A stretch of DNA of 64,000 nt from Callipepla californica brunnescens (lineage: Eukaryota; Chordata; Aves; Galliformes; Odontophoridae). This document shows positions 39,050 to 52,502 of the stretch, piece by piece; position 1 is the first letter of the stretch; each line of letters opens with the position of its first letter. The position numbers and the translations under genes were made by a program. The notes under the pieces were generated by a model. That model was not told the DNA's origin and did not search any database. It was given only the letters and a program-made list of their open reading frames with translations. Location: the NCBI GenBank assembly GCA_023055505.1, contig JALIRH010000002.1, positions 17,331,437-17,395,436 of the forward strand, given 5' to 3'.

Positions 39050-39705
39050 AACAAATCAATCTCATCCACCAGTAAAAACTGGGGCCAATCTACTGAAAAA
39101 CAGCTTTGCTAGTAAGTACTCTGAGTTCTTGGTGGACCTAAGAGAGCATCAAACATCAGTGCATCATTGCAACAGTGAAGGCCAAACATATCCTAGGATG
39201 TGACGAAATTGGTAATTGTTCTGTTCAGTAATGATGAACATCTGAAGTACTCTGTCCAGTCTGGGGCTACCCAGTACAAGGGTGACATAAGGATACTGGA
39301 GTTTTGACCTTCTTTGCCAAGAAGACGGATCAAAGAAAGATCAAGAAAGCTGAATTTTTTTTCTAAAAAAAATTTTAGAATAAGTCCTGAAGTCTTCAAA
39401 TATCAAACTGAATGGGATAAGAAGATACAGAGCCACATTTCTCTTTAAAGTATCTAATAAATTAGTTAGGAGGCAATGGACACAGCAAGGAAAATTTTGT
39501 TTAAATGCTAGGAAAAAGCTGACAGAGAAAGGTAGAGAAACTGCAGAAGTGATCGTGCAAAGAGGATGTGGAATCTCCATCCTTGGAGATATTTAAAACT
39601 TAACTGAGAACCTGACCAAAACTGGTTTTGATTTGAGCAGAATTGGGACTAGATGACCTACAAAGGTTTCTTAAAACATAAAACATCCTATGATTGTATG
39701 TTTCA
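39050..39705 (+). mobile_element. Old CR1 LINE, 5'-truncated and deleted
   Basis: A heavily diverged CR1 on the plus strand. Recognisable blocks in order: GGGGCCAATCTACTGAAAAA; GAGTTCTTGGTGGACC; GCAACAGTGAAGGCCAAACA with ATCCTAGGATG; GTACTCTGTCCAGTCTGGGG with CCCAGTACAAGGGTGACAT; GAATCTCCATCCTTGGAGAT; and ACTAGATGACCTACAAAGG, ending CCTATGATTGTATG. These follow the usual CR1 order with internal deletions. Divergence is clearly greater than in the neighbouring minus-strand copy, so it is probably an older insertion. A small AT hairpin, TTCTAAAA with TTTTAGAA, sits at 39361-39380. Confidence 0.85.
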
Positions 39706-42700
39706 TTCTCAGTTCAAAAGTAGTTGTGGAAAAGAGTCATCAACTTAGCCAGTTATAAGTTAAGCATTCTTGAAGTGTATTTTAGATACAATAAAAGGAT
39801 GCCTTTTCCCTCCCCCCCCCCCATGACCTCATGACCCCGTTTCATACTGGTAAAAATAATCTCCTGCTCACTGAAGTAACTGTGGCCGCTGTAAACTAAC
39901 AATTGATTAGATCTCAAACTTCAGAAAAGTACTGGAACTTTTGTTTTATATTCAGGCTTTTTTGTTTGTTTCTTCAGCGTACATTTTGCCAACAATTTAA
40001 AAGTGTAAAGTATATAATTTCTTCCACTGTCTGAATTTGCTTCAAATGGACAGATGTCAAATCTAGAAGTAAATTTCCATTTTCTTCTTAAAAAATTTCT
40101 GGGAGAAACAGTTATGTCTTCTTTCCTTAAGAACTTACCACATAGTCACTCCATTACTTGCACATGGGTGTTTAGACATTAACGCATACACCACACTTTA
40201 TTTTAAAATTTAATGTTAAATCAGCAAAGGAACTTTATCATTTCTTTGTCAACTGTAAAGGCATGTAGATAACTTTGCTAACATGGAAGTATCGTGGCAA
40301 AGATACTTGGTTTCATCTTTGCATTATTTCATATATTAATGACATTTGTAAATTAATAAGAGAAACAGGAGGAAAATAGTATCAACATCCACAGAGTTGC
40401 TCAGCTGCTTTACTTTCTTTTACCACAACTGCATACGATAGAAAGCACAAGATTAACGTTCAGGGTATGGATATTATTTTAAAGCTATTCAAATACAGAG
40501 AGGGATCATACCTCAGCTATACATGCCTATTGCAACTCATGTTTCTCTTACCAAATAAACCGGGTTTAAAACAGAGCAGACTGCAGTTATGATAACATCT
40601 GGTACCACAAATAACAGAAAAAAAAATAAAAAATAAAAAAAGAGTGTGAAGTCTGATGAATGTTTAAACAGAACATTTTTTATGGATCAGCTAAATCTTT
40701 TCTGCTTTTTAATTAAAAGTAAAGAAAATGGAACTTAATTATCCTGTAAAGATTAGCTTGTGGGCATCTTCCTGTAAATTACTTCTAATTGAAAGCAAAT
40801 TGTCAAGTGACATTCAAAGTACTGTCCTTTAAAACACAGCTGTTCCATTGCTGATTTCGGTACATTACACTGCTTCCTTGTTACAGTAAGGCATGTTCGA
40901 ATATTTAAACAATTTGACTGGTTTTGTATGGATTTCCATTTTGCATATCTTGATCAAGTTCCCTCCTTCAAAAAACTATAAGAAATATTAGCTACTTTAT
41001 TGAATCAAATACCCTAGGTTAATTTTTTCTTTGCCTTTCATTCTGAAGTTTATCAACCACTGATTAGTACACAGGATGGGTAACCAACCAGTGTCAGCTG
41101 GTAGCCTGCTACCTAGCCTTCCAGAAGCCAATTAGTAAATATTTGAAAAAAGTTCCAGCAGTCTGACAGAATCAACTACAAACTGAAAATTTTCACTATA
41201 CTTTACATTTTACACTTTACCTCTTTCAATTTTTATAAATTCATGAGACAATATTCAATATATTTTCATAGCAGATCATTAATACTCAATGATCAAGATA
41301 AAACTCTGAAACATTAATATGAGCTTATCAAAATGAATCAAATATATTTAATAAACCACTTAAATGTGGCTTATCATTCCAGTTGGATCTGCAACCTCAA
41401 CCAAAAAATTGGTTACTGTCTTTTATTAAATCTTGAGACTGCAAGATTTCATTTCAACAAATTAGATTTCAGCCTTCTCCTTAAACATAAGCTTACCCTA
41501 TCCACAAAAAGTCATTTTATCCAACAACTACAAACAAAGCCATGAGGAAACAGAGGTGAATTTCACATTTCTATAAAATATACTAAAACATTTGGCATTT
41601 CCAGTGTGATCCTCCCATCTCTACAAACTTTATTCCCTCCAAAACTCTATATTTACACAATTTTCTGTAGAACTGAAGATGGATTATTAAAACTTTGACA
41701 TGAAAAACATACTGCTTTTACAATATTGGGCTGAAATGCACGTCTGCGTTTGAAGAGAAGTGGCATAAAGTGGTTTGGTCCCATTTGTTTTAGACATCAA
41801 CAAGAATATATTAAAGCATATTAAAGCTGTGACACGGAACAATTATTTTTCCAATAAAAAGCTGATGGAGGTCTTCAATCCCCATACATACGGGAGGATA
41901 AGCCAGAAGGGACTTCTCAGGGTATTCAGTTGTTCTCAGAATCAGCTGCAAAGGCAGCTTATATTCTGCAAGAAACAAGCGTAAGTCCCTAAGACATAAA
42001 TAATATCTATTCCATTATTAAAAGCAGTGATTTTCAATCACATCTGCAGATTATACCATCCTACAAGACCAGATGTTGGCGTCAACAAAAGAATGAAGAT
42101 AATGTCCTCACACTGCAGCAGTCACCTAGCACTGAGGAACCACTGAAGACTACTTTTTATGGAGTTTAAATTTCAAAATCGAAGACACAGAAGTACACTA
42201 CAGTGTTTCCTAGATTTTAATCAAGAATAATGCAAACTTATGCCAGTAGCACATTTATAACATTAGTGAAATTAAAATACTAGGAAAGATTGTATGTCGG
42301 TGGGATTTTTTTTGTTTTTCCCACAACTGTGTAAATAATGAGGCTCTTCATTGCTTCTGAAGCCTTGAAAGAAATACATATGCTATCAGGATATGGCTCA
42401 GTAGTCTCATCAAAATGGTCTATTCTCATTTCAATATTTCCGTTTTTTTTTCCCAGTTTTCCATGGGATAATCAAGCCAGTGTACCCCGTGCAGTGCAGC
42501 AACAGTACAGGGGGAAGAAGTAGTTGAACTTTCTGGTCACAACAAATAATCTTTTCAGGTGTTCTAATTTAAAAATATCTCCTTGGCTTCTGAGGTAATA
42601 TTCTGCATAATCCTTTGGCAAGGAATTACTTTTGTTCTGACAACTACCACAAAATGAAGACAGGAGACTGATAATGCTTGTAAAAGGAACAGAGGACCTT

Positions 42701-45700
42701 TAAGTTCACAGAGAGGACATCTAGGAGCCCCTTCTTAAGTGATATTAAAGCAAAACCTAAAACTAAAACAAAAAAGTGCAAGTAAACGAAATACACAAAA
42801 ACCAATGGGTATGTTGCTAAACAATAAGCTAATCTTGGTCAATAAGGAGACTTAAGCATAAACAAAGGAAACAAACAAAAAAACCCACACCAACTGTCAA
42901 ACACTGGGGAGCATTAACAGGATATTCTCAAAACTTGTACAACCATTGGTCAAAAGTAACAAATGGTGCTTGATTAGCTGAATTTGAAGTGGAAATCGTT
43001 TAAGAGCTTTCTTTAAAATTAGTAAATAAAATACAATCAACATGGAAATCACAATTAAGTGAAATTTGAAAAGACAGACATGCTATACCATACCATAACT
43101 ATTTAAACCTTTCCCAAGGGATGCTCCATCATTTTTCACACACAAAAAAATATATTTTAGGAGATTTTAAACAAAATTCAATTTTATGCTACAGATTCAT
43201 AAGACCATCTATATATAAATCACATGCACTAAGAAGAATTATTATTTTGCCAATATATACACAGCCAACAATAAGTCACACAATATAATCAAATAAATAA
43301 ATAGTTTTGCAGTGCTTGCATTCAGTTCAAGAGTAAGGAACAGCTCAATCTCATAGATCAAGTATTGACCCCTCCTTCTCATTAACAATTACAAATTTAT
43401 GGTCATTTCTTCTTTTCATGAGAAATTCTCTAGTATCTATAAAATATGAATAATTCTAGGACTATTATTACAGTCATTACCATTCTTATGTATTACTTGA
43501 ATTACAATGCTATTTTAGGAACATTAGCAGACTTACAAAATCATAATTTTTAATTAATTTACTTTTAAAATATAGAAATCGGGATTCTGTATACCAGTAG
43601 CACTATTTCCAGGACAGCATGCCACTTACCATGGAAAAGTGGACTGCCAGTATACACATATAGGTGACCAGCAGCTGGAAAATAGCAAATACTACAAGCC
43701 AAACTCTAAATTCTCTCCACATTCTGAGATACAACAGATTATGCCATACAGTTCTCCTATCAAACAGTTCTCCATTTTATATAAAGAAATGACTGAGACT
43801 TTTAGAAGGAGGATTTTAAACATTTTCCACAGTTCCTCTTACACGGACATCGAAAACATCCAAAACACACAGAAAATGTGGCTTCCAAAACATGAAGTAG
43901 ATTACTTTTCAATGAAATCTACAAGTGCTTTGGTTTTCATAAACATAAGGTAGGGAAATAAAAAAACAAACTTAGTTTTTTTGGTCTTTATTTATATGAG
44001 AAACACTCTGATAGGCATTTTCACATACTTCTGTACCTCTAAAAAAATGAAACCTACAAATTAGGGCATGTCTATAATAATCTGGTATCTCACATATGAT
44101 ATCAGGGGTAACAAACAATTATTCGATATTCTCTGGTAGCATAAGAAGAAGGAAGATGACAAAACAACATTCCCCCACCAATCTACCTCAAAGTTTCATA
44201 GTTTATTCACAGCAGAGTATCTGGAAAACTCCTAATATTAGTGGACTACCGTGTGAGCATAGGCACACACAATTTCAGACACATAACTTCTGATTTTGAA
44301 AAACAGGAGATAGAATTGCATAACAAACACTCTGCATCCAAGAGGAGATAATGAGAAGATGCTTCCTTTTATGGCACCATGTAAATGTATAATTTAAATA
44401 TTGAGCAACACTTCAAAGTTCAGTAGAATTATTAAATACAATCCAGTTTTACATACACCAAAATCTGTAAAATCTTTCTTAAGCTAAAACAGGTGCCCTT
44501 TTTTAAAATAAATGTAGCAAGAGACATCTAAAACACATACTGAAAACTAATTATTTTTCATCTGACTTAATCCAAAAGGTGGATGCAGGTAAAATATAAA
44601 CGCATTATTATCATAATCGAAGGGAAGTCATGTAACATCCTAGCACCTGTAGTAACTCATTACTGGATGCATCTTAACATATCCATTTTATAAGATATCC
44701 ATCATTAGTAGGTGCCCAACAGAATTTAACAAAATAGTACAAACTTGATTAATTTTCTTGGAAAGTTAACTTCCTTGCTACAGAAAAAAACAAGAGCCTT
44801 AAATTATTAAGAAATATATTTATCAAATTAAAAATGAATATAAAAAACAAAAAAGCAGTATATACATATATTTTCTTTCTATATATTTTTATTTCTATGC
44901 ATTTTCTTTCTATACATATAAAAAAAAAGAGAAACACAGAAATAAAAAAACACCAGGATCCGCAATCTCAGGACTGTCTCTTTAAGAAGTGAGTACAATG
45001 TATTTCAAGATAGCATTAAACAGAAACTTCACCTGGATAGAGATTATCCGAATTATAGATTATCTTATACAGTCTTCTACAGAATCCTGTAACATGCCCT
45101 TAGATGAGATTCATACCACACAACTTCTTACAGACATCTTCATATCAAATCCCACACTGTAAAGATTTTTCTGCATCAATTTTCCAGTGTCAAAAGGCAT
45201 AGTAAGTTGTGGTATAGCAAAATATAGGCTAATTCTTAGATTTTAAATTGAACCAGAGTAAGAACTTGAATGTCCTCCATATGTACTGCAGGGGATTTGA
45301 CTCTAAATTTTCACCAATTTCTAAAGAAAGAATATTTGGTTTTGGTATCACTACACTGATCAGACCTTTTAATTACAGTAGTTAGTAAAAACATTAATTA
45401 AGAAACTTAAAATAAGAAATTTTGATCAGAACGCTCCAGGTTCCGATTCCAAATACAAAAAATTAATCCATTGTGCACTTAGTGGACATTAGAGAATACA
45501 AAATGAAAAATAAAAATCATATGAAAAAATACAACAAACAAGAATTAATGCTCCCAACTTCTTCTTGAGCTATAATGGATGCAACAAGTTTGCACTGTCA
45601 TAGTACAGTTATTATAGACCAAAGTCTCCTTCATTCACATTGCCAGGCTGCCTTGAGAATTATTATTATTTCTTTTTTTATTCCAAAAATCCATGTTTTT

Positions 45701-46652
45701 GCACAGTTCAGCTCTGAAACTTGAGTAAGACTGTAGGGTTATGTGGAGAAACAGATTCATAGAGCAGTCAAAGAGCCATGAGGGAATCCCTTCTGCCCTC
45801 TTGGAAGAAAGGTTTACATTCACAGATATAGAATTCTTAAGAGCTCCTTCCAGCAATGTAGCATTGCTCACTGATTTGTAACAACCTCACAGGGCAAGAA
45901 TAAATAACACATAATTCACAAAAATGCTGCTTATGTATAAACAAAAGGTAATAATTGCTGAATATTTTATTCCAATTTATGCTCATTATAAATTCTGAAT
46001 TTTAAGGACTCAATACGGCTGCTTCCCTTTCCATTTCACTAGTGGGCACCTTCTTCCAAAACCACATATTTTTAATAATTTTGGCCTGCAATGGGAAGAA
46101 ATTACTTCCGTTTAGAAAACTTATGCAAAGAGAATGACGATAAAGATCACATTTTGTTCATACGTTTTTTTCCTTTATTGAAAATCTTATAAAAAATAAT
46201 CAGGATTTAAAATAATTCCCATTTTCTTCTCTAGCAGAAGGGATTGTGAAATTTATCTAGGTTCCTACATAGATTGTCAAATAGCAATCTAAATAAATTC
46301 CCATTATTTAAACAGATTACTTATCATAAACATTTACTGTTTTCCAAAGTAATCAGATTAAATGGCATGACACTGAGTTTCCCGAAAGCCTGGGTTCTAC
46401 TAAACTTTCTCTCTCTTCATGAGCACAGTGATTGACAATTTAAGTAGGAAATTTGATTTATATGAACAGTCTGGAAAGACAAAAACATAGCTGAATAATT
46501 ACACAAACATTCAGTAACTACAAATCTCCACGCAGTAACAGTCAACCTGCTGTGTATGTGGCAATACCAATGATGTAAAAAGTTCAAAAATATTTTCAGT
46601 ACCTTAAAAGAATGAAGTAAGTGCTTGTAGCAGAAGAATCACTTTTGGAAAG

Positions 46653-46800
46653 AAAAAAAAAAAAATCACAGGAAAATCGCATCCAGCATTCCACCATGTT
46701 GTTCTGGATTCCAGATATAAAAAAAAAAAAAAAAAAAAAGATAACAAAAACGTTCAAAAAAACCAACAAAAATGAAAATAACTATAAAAAAAAAAAAACA
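46653..46800. repeat. Cluster of three poly-A runs
   Basis: A runs of about 13 (46653-46665), 21 (46719-46739) and 12 (about 46786-46797) bases within 150 bp. They are separated by ordinary sequence and an AAC/AAAAC-rich stretch. No retroposon body was recognised upstream of any of them. Confidence 0.8.
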
Positions 46801-46904
46801 ACACTTCAGAGTTCAACACTGATCTGACTACAAGTCTGATTTTTGGGCGCCTGTTTGCAGATGCGGTAGAGTTATCAATCCGAACAGACACACAATCCGG
46901 GTCC

Positions 46905-47110
46905 AATGTCACTTCTCCTCATTATGTTAATAGTTAATACATGCAAATGAAAACACTCTAGCAATTTGATTTCTTTGAAGATAGTTTGCATATTGTCTTA
47001 GCCATAATGACTGTACACTTCTCTCAGCCTCGATTTATGCAAGGGTAGTTTAGTTCATTTTTATCAGCTCAAGTTCATTTTGGCTGCTACTGGAATGTAT
47101 GCGTGTGTTT
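46905..47110. promoter_or_regulatory. Candidate regulatory element with POU-like motifs
   Basis: Contains an exact octamer ATGCAAAT (46941-46948), an inverted octamer-like GTTTGCATA (46985-46993), TTATGCAA (about 47036-47043) and ATGTTAATAGTTAATA (from 46924) within about 120 bp. The sequence is balanced in composition compared with its low-complexity surroundings. Function is inferred from motif content only; conservation could not be tested. Confidence 0.25.
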
Positions 47111-50100
47111 CTTTTTTACCTTTCACCTAATTACCATTCAGGTACCATAAGCAGAATTTTCATGCTATTGGTGTTTTTCTTAATTAAGAAACAAATGAAT
47201 TCTCCCTAGCAAAAAAGATGGAACAACAGAATAAGATGCCAGAGGCTGATGTTCTGCTTCTTAATTGAAGCTGCTTCATTGTTAGGTGTCTGTTATGAGG
47301 GGGCAGAAGTGTCACGAGTTTATTGTGAACAGTATAAGAAAATAAAAGCATAAACGGTACTTTTAAAATTACAAACGAATACAGAAATATTAGCATTACA
47401 GGCATAGCTCAAATAAAACATTCTCCCTTCCTCTGAGAGGATAAATTCTTTAAGTATAAATTATTCTTCACATCTGGAAAGCCCCAGGTTCTAATCCCAG
47501 CCCAAAGTGAATCCTTTCTTTTTTCTTTGTCTATTATCTGCACCCTGCTTGTGTGCTCATGTTGTTCAATTACGAAGGTACCTGAATTTACCAGTGAGAT
47601 GAATTTTGTCTCTTTTCCTTCATCCTTTCAGCAAAATAAGTCTCTCTTGCTTTTGCTCTTTCTCACAGCCTCCTCAATCTCATTCTTAAACTGTGCTTTC
47701 TGCATTAGGTTTTCCAATGCAATCAAGTATCACCACCACTAGCAGTTCTAAGAAACTCCTGACAGTATGCTAGTCAGGACGTTATTCCCTCACTGTAATT
47801 TACCATGAAACCTAGAACTAAGGATCAAGGCCTCTCAGAAGTTCTTGTAACACAGACCATATATTAAGAGTGACAGCCCCTAGACTGCACGTGTCACAGG
47901 ATGAAAATGGGGATTGCACACAGTGGCTGAGAGATTATTTGGCCTTAGAGTTAGTAACTGTAACACAGGGCTAAACATCGCCCTTAATCTCAACAGTTTA
48001 AATACAGAGACTACCACTGACATGTGGTTTGTAATGAATACGTATTAATCGTATAAAAACTGGAAAGCAAACATCCGACAAAGACATCTGTAAAGTTGAG
48101 ATTAAATCCTACCACTCCTTGTGGACACAATCTCTATCTGTTTCCATAGGAATTTTAAGTATGTAAGAAATACAAAATCAATATATCCTCCCACCAGAAG
48201 AAATTAACTCACTTTTCCACTCAGACACTTTCCCATTATCTAGAAGGGGGACGCCAGGAAAAGGATGAAAACCAAGAATATTTTTAGAACAGCATTAATC
48301 ATAGATCAATTTGATATAATCCACATTAGACCTAGAGGAAGCACTACATACTGTCTTGAAAAAACACAAATGAGACCATTTTGAACAGAAATTTACCTAC
48401 TGAAAATCTCTCTGCATTTTCTCCGGTTGTTTTTTGCACAGTTTGAAGAAACAATACATTAAATTTACTTTGTGCTTATCAGTGCTATCATGCAGTTGTT
48501 TTCATCAGTAAGAATACTATATTTAGGTATTTGTTGATGTAAAGGTATGTGTCATATGTTGTATGTCACATATTTTGAAATGGAAACTATGGAAATGTGT
48601 GAGAAGGACTTTTTTCCTCCCACTTCCTTCCTTCAAATATTTGCTGGAGTTGTTTTTTTTTTCCCTCTCAGCCAGAGAAAGCCAGATCCAACACATGCAG
48701 CAGTTTAACAGTATTCCGATTCTATTTATAAACCTTTGCTTTTTTATCTATGAAAAAATACTACACTTTTTGAATCTTTTGATCTTAAAACATAAGATGC
48801 CAAACAAGGTGAATAAATCATTTTTTTTCATTTTTCTACTAATTTTACATCTGCAATTCCTTTAACTGAACTGTTATTTCTTGTTTTACACCATTTTCAT
48901 TGAGAAGAGAATCAAGCCAAATGTCAGCAGTTTTAATTTCATGTAGAGCTATAAAAACTGCTCAGACACACAAAAAAAAAAACACCTCTACATGAAGGCC
49001 CCACGCAGTAAAGAAAAAGCCTTAGCTCCTCACCAACAGGACTCTCTCTTACTGCATCTCTGCTGCAGTCTCAACTTCATTTTTCCTCTCAATCTCTCTC
49101 TGACCTCCTCACATGGTGTCCCTGCCAAATTCTTGGCATTGGAAGTGAGGGGGAAGAGGCCATACCATAAGCGTGTTGATAATGAGGAGATAGAAATAGA
49201 AAACCAGCTGGATTGTCCTAATAAAGTATGTCTGGGATTCAGAGACACAACAACTCCTTGTTCAGGTCACCGTTCAGCATTTTAACCCTTTGCATTCAAC
49301 TTGACCTTTCACTGATCTCCATTAAATTATTAAATTAACACTGAATATTAAATTGTACTTGAAAAATTCACTTTTATTTCACAGAAGCATATGACCTGCT
49401 TTTGTCTATCTGTACTTTATTTATGTAATTTTCACTAGAGACATGTAAGTTCATCCTGGAAGATTTTTTTGCTCAAGGAAACTTAATCATTCCTCTATTA
49501 TTCTGTTATCTTAAAAATGTCAATTCTGCCTAATTTGATCATTGTTCTTTTGCTGAAGCATGTCTGAGTTTACTTTGTTGCCACTTAAGAGTTTTCTAAA
49601 TGTTTAATGCAATAACTAACTGTTCCTCTTTACATAATTAATTAATCAATGGAAATTAAACAGGTGCTAACATACACAAAATAAATAAACAACAACAACA
49701 ACAAACTTTTAATTTTTCTGTATCTGTGACCCCTTAGAGCTAAGAAATCCCCATTTAAGCTGATTTGATTAAACCTCCTATGGTGTATTGGTGTTACACA
49801 TTGACAAGACCTTCACTTCTAGTAAAGAGCAAGATCAAGAAGAGAAAAAAGCCTTCTCGTTTGTTTGTTTGTTTTGCTTCTTAGTTATAGTTCAAGTCTT
49901 TTTCTCAGATCATTACCAAGCAAAAATGGAGCAAACCCTTAAAACCAAACAGTATACACAACATCTTCTGTTATTAAGCTTATTTGCCCTTACTATTCAT
50001 TCTCTGGTGACTGATCACCCAAAAGAAATTAGAGAAACTATGAAAAACAGTGCTTGATTTCTTGAAAGTCATGGCAGTAATTTCTGCTCCTGTGTCTAAG

Positions 50101-50300
50101 TTATATCATGAAAGGTTTATAGCTCCTTATTTTTAAAATAAATAGTTTTAAATTATCTATAAGGATTTTTAATCAGAATTTGGAATTTTCCAGATGCTAT
50201 GAGATAGTAGCATTCTGTCTGATGTTATATATATAAAAAAAATAAAAAATAAAAATGGCTGAGATGTTTAGTAGGGGGACTATCTTCCACACAAAAAAAA

Positions 50301-50316
50301 CCAAACCAAACCAAAC

Positions 50317-50349
<33 letters not shown>
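50301..50349 (+). repeat. (CCAAA)4 followed by a 32-base A tract
   Basis: Four exact CCAAA units (50301-50320) run directly into A residues to 50349. The composition could be a retroposon tail or a plain microsatellite. No target-site duplication or recognisable body was found. Confidence 0.9.
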
Positions 50350-50350
<1 letters not shown>

Positions 50351-50945
50351 GTTCTTCAGGAAAGGCAATACCTAACCTGCATATATTAAAAAAATTAGAT
50401 TTCTTCCATTTACATGAATATAACAAGTGTTAATAAAATGTCAGTATCAATTGGAAGAAAATTATTTCCTGTAAGATAATGCATATAAGGTTATCTCAAA
50501 AGCTGTACTTCCAGTCCCTCAGTCTCAGAGAGTTTAACAAGATCCTGTTTTCAGAGACCATTTAAACAACTGCTTGGAAGGGAAAGTGTGACGACCAACA
50601 AGCAGTGCCTTCTACAATACACTGATTTACCCAAATGATGATCACTTCTTCCCATCCTCCTAATGCATAAAATATTCATAAGGTTTAGCCTACTTACTCC
50701 ATATAGTAAATACAAAAGTAGCCACGTGGCAATTCTTTTACAAAGTTTCTCTTAATTCAATGAACTGGCCTTTAAAATACCATTAGTTGCATGGGGGCAG
50801 CTCTGAAGTCTACTGATTTATATGCAGTTATGAGAATGTTAATGTCAAAGTCCTAGAAATTGCTTTTCAGGGCTTGAAATTCCTATATTAAAATTATGTG
50901 ATCAAGGCAGTAGGTTCTATCTTCCTTTTTTATTAAATCCTTGTT

Positions 50946-51064
50946 GAAGGAATGCTAAGACATGGTGTTGAGGGACATGGTTTAGTGAGAACTACTTGTG
51001 GTAAGTGGACGGTTGGACTGAATGATCTTGTAAATCTTTTCCAACCTTGATGTCTCTATGATTA
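50946..51064 (+). mobile_element. CR1 LINE 3'-end fragment
   Basis: The sequence GAGGGACATGGTTTAGTGAG, then GGACGGTTGGACTGAATGAT, then CTTTTCCAACCTTGATGTCT and CTATGATT is the standard 3' end of a common chicken CR1 subfamily. Only the terminal 120 bp are present. The terminal octamer repeat is partly decayed. Orientation is opposite to ZFPM2. Confidence 0.85.
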
Positions 51065-52456
51065 AGCGTTCTTACAACTAGTAAAAGAGAGATGAGCAAC
51101 ATCAAATGCAGTTCAAAGTCTGAACTGCATACATGGAGCAGGTCTAAAGGCCCTAGGTCCTGTTCCAGGTTCTACCAGTTATTTCCAGTCTCTAGATTAA
51201 AGTTTTGCCAAAAAAATAATAAAAAAAAACCCTAGGTAAAGACATTGACCTCTTCAAATAGGAAAAACAGAAAGAAGCAAACTATGATTACTTACCAAAC
51301 AATATGGGAACGAAAGGGATGTACAGACAGGGATCATACTAAAATGCAATGAAGCATATGTACAGAATTCCAACTACACATTATTCAATATTACTAAGAA
51401 TACATATAATGTATGAATTCTCAGTCACCTCTCCATTGGTATATATTTATCTTTACAACAGCTGCTTGTCCTAACACCAGAAAAGGGACAAGAAAAATGA
51501 AAAAAAAAAACCCGTTACGTACTGCTTAAAAAATTAAAAGTCTTATTATTCTGTCAAAATATAACTTCTACGGCAAGGTCATCAAAGTTTCAAGTGATTC
51601 CAGACATTAAGTATTTATCATCAGATAAATAACTACCATTAGATACAAGGTATAAACCACTCAGCCAAACTAAATAAATACTTACTATTACTTGCAGGTT
51701 AGAACATGCATAACTTTTTGCCATTCCACAAACCCACAATTAGAATGAGCAGTGCATCACTGATGTGTAACACCAACTGGAACTGAAACATTCAAATCCA
51801 TGTACTTCACTAATAAAAGCATTATTTACACAAAATGCAATACATTGAACACACTCTCTTTGAAATTCCTCTAGCAAGACGCCTAATACTTAAATTAAGT
51901 ACTGAAATACAGACATCAGAGATGCCTACCACTTTTCTTAACACTTCACGCACAAATGCAATGGCGCAATTCATCTATCAAAATATATTCAAATGTAAAA
52001 ACTATTCAACTAGCAATAATTATGGTTTCCAAATTTTCACTGTTCCTGTATATAGTTAAGTCATGTTCAATGCTCTTCTTTCCCAAAAGAATACAGAATT
52101 GGAAAAAAAAAAAAAAAAAAAACACAACATCCCACATTATGGGAAAAAAAAAAAAAAAAGAAAGAAAAACAAGAAAAGAAGAGCATTACAGTGCCTTAAA
52201 TTAACTAGCTTCAGCAGTTGTTTTATATTTTTACTCTCAAATGAAGAAACAGTGCTTCCTCCTAATTATATTTTCTTTCTAGGAAAAAGATCAAATTCTC
52301 AGCAATTTTTTGAAGCTCATCTTAGGACTAAAATCATTCAAATCACCCTATTAAAAAAAAAAAAAAAGACACAAATAAGCTAGAAAACAGTAGCAAATAT
52401 TTCAAATCAGATGTGTGCGAAATTCTGAAGCTAAGAGTTAAAGTATAACAATATGC

Positions 52457-52502
52457 TTTTTTTTTTTTTGCTACTGTTTTGTTTTGTTTTGTTTTGTTTT
52501 TT
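52457..52502. repeat. Poly-T run and (GTTTT)n microsatellite
   Basis: Thirteen T residues, a short GCTACT spacer, then four to five GTTTT units ending in a T run. Confidence 0.85.

Larger units (their letters stand above)
39706..50945 (-). other. ZFPM2 intron 1, 11 kb without recognised gene
   Basis: AT-rich intronic sequence. It holds a C run near 39812-39822, A-rich microsatellites near 40618-40645, a triple A-run cluster at 46653-46800, (AAC)n near 49687-49705, (GTTT)n near 49858-49875 and an A tract at 50318-50349. Open frames at 43639-43953, 48563-48865 and 48992-49285 (+) and 45635-45871 (-) have no recognisable motif. A motif-rich stretch at about 46905-47110 is listed separately. Confidence 0.5.

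Noticed and set aside
45635..45871. A 78-codon minus-strand frame
   Set aside because: No motif, and no acceptor or donor site that would make it an exon of ZFPM2.
46621..46827. A lysine-rich open frame
   Set aside because: It is a translation of poly-A runs.
48992..49285. A 97-codon plus-strand frame with a less AT-rich composition
   Set aside because: No recognisable domain or homolog; the opposite strand is also open, which suggests composition rather than coding.
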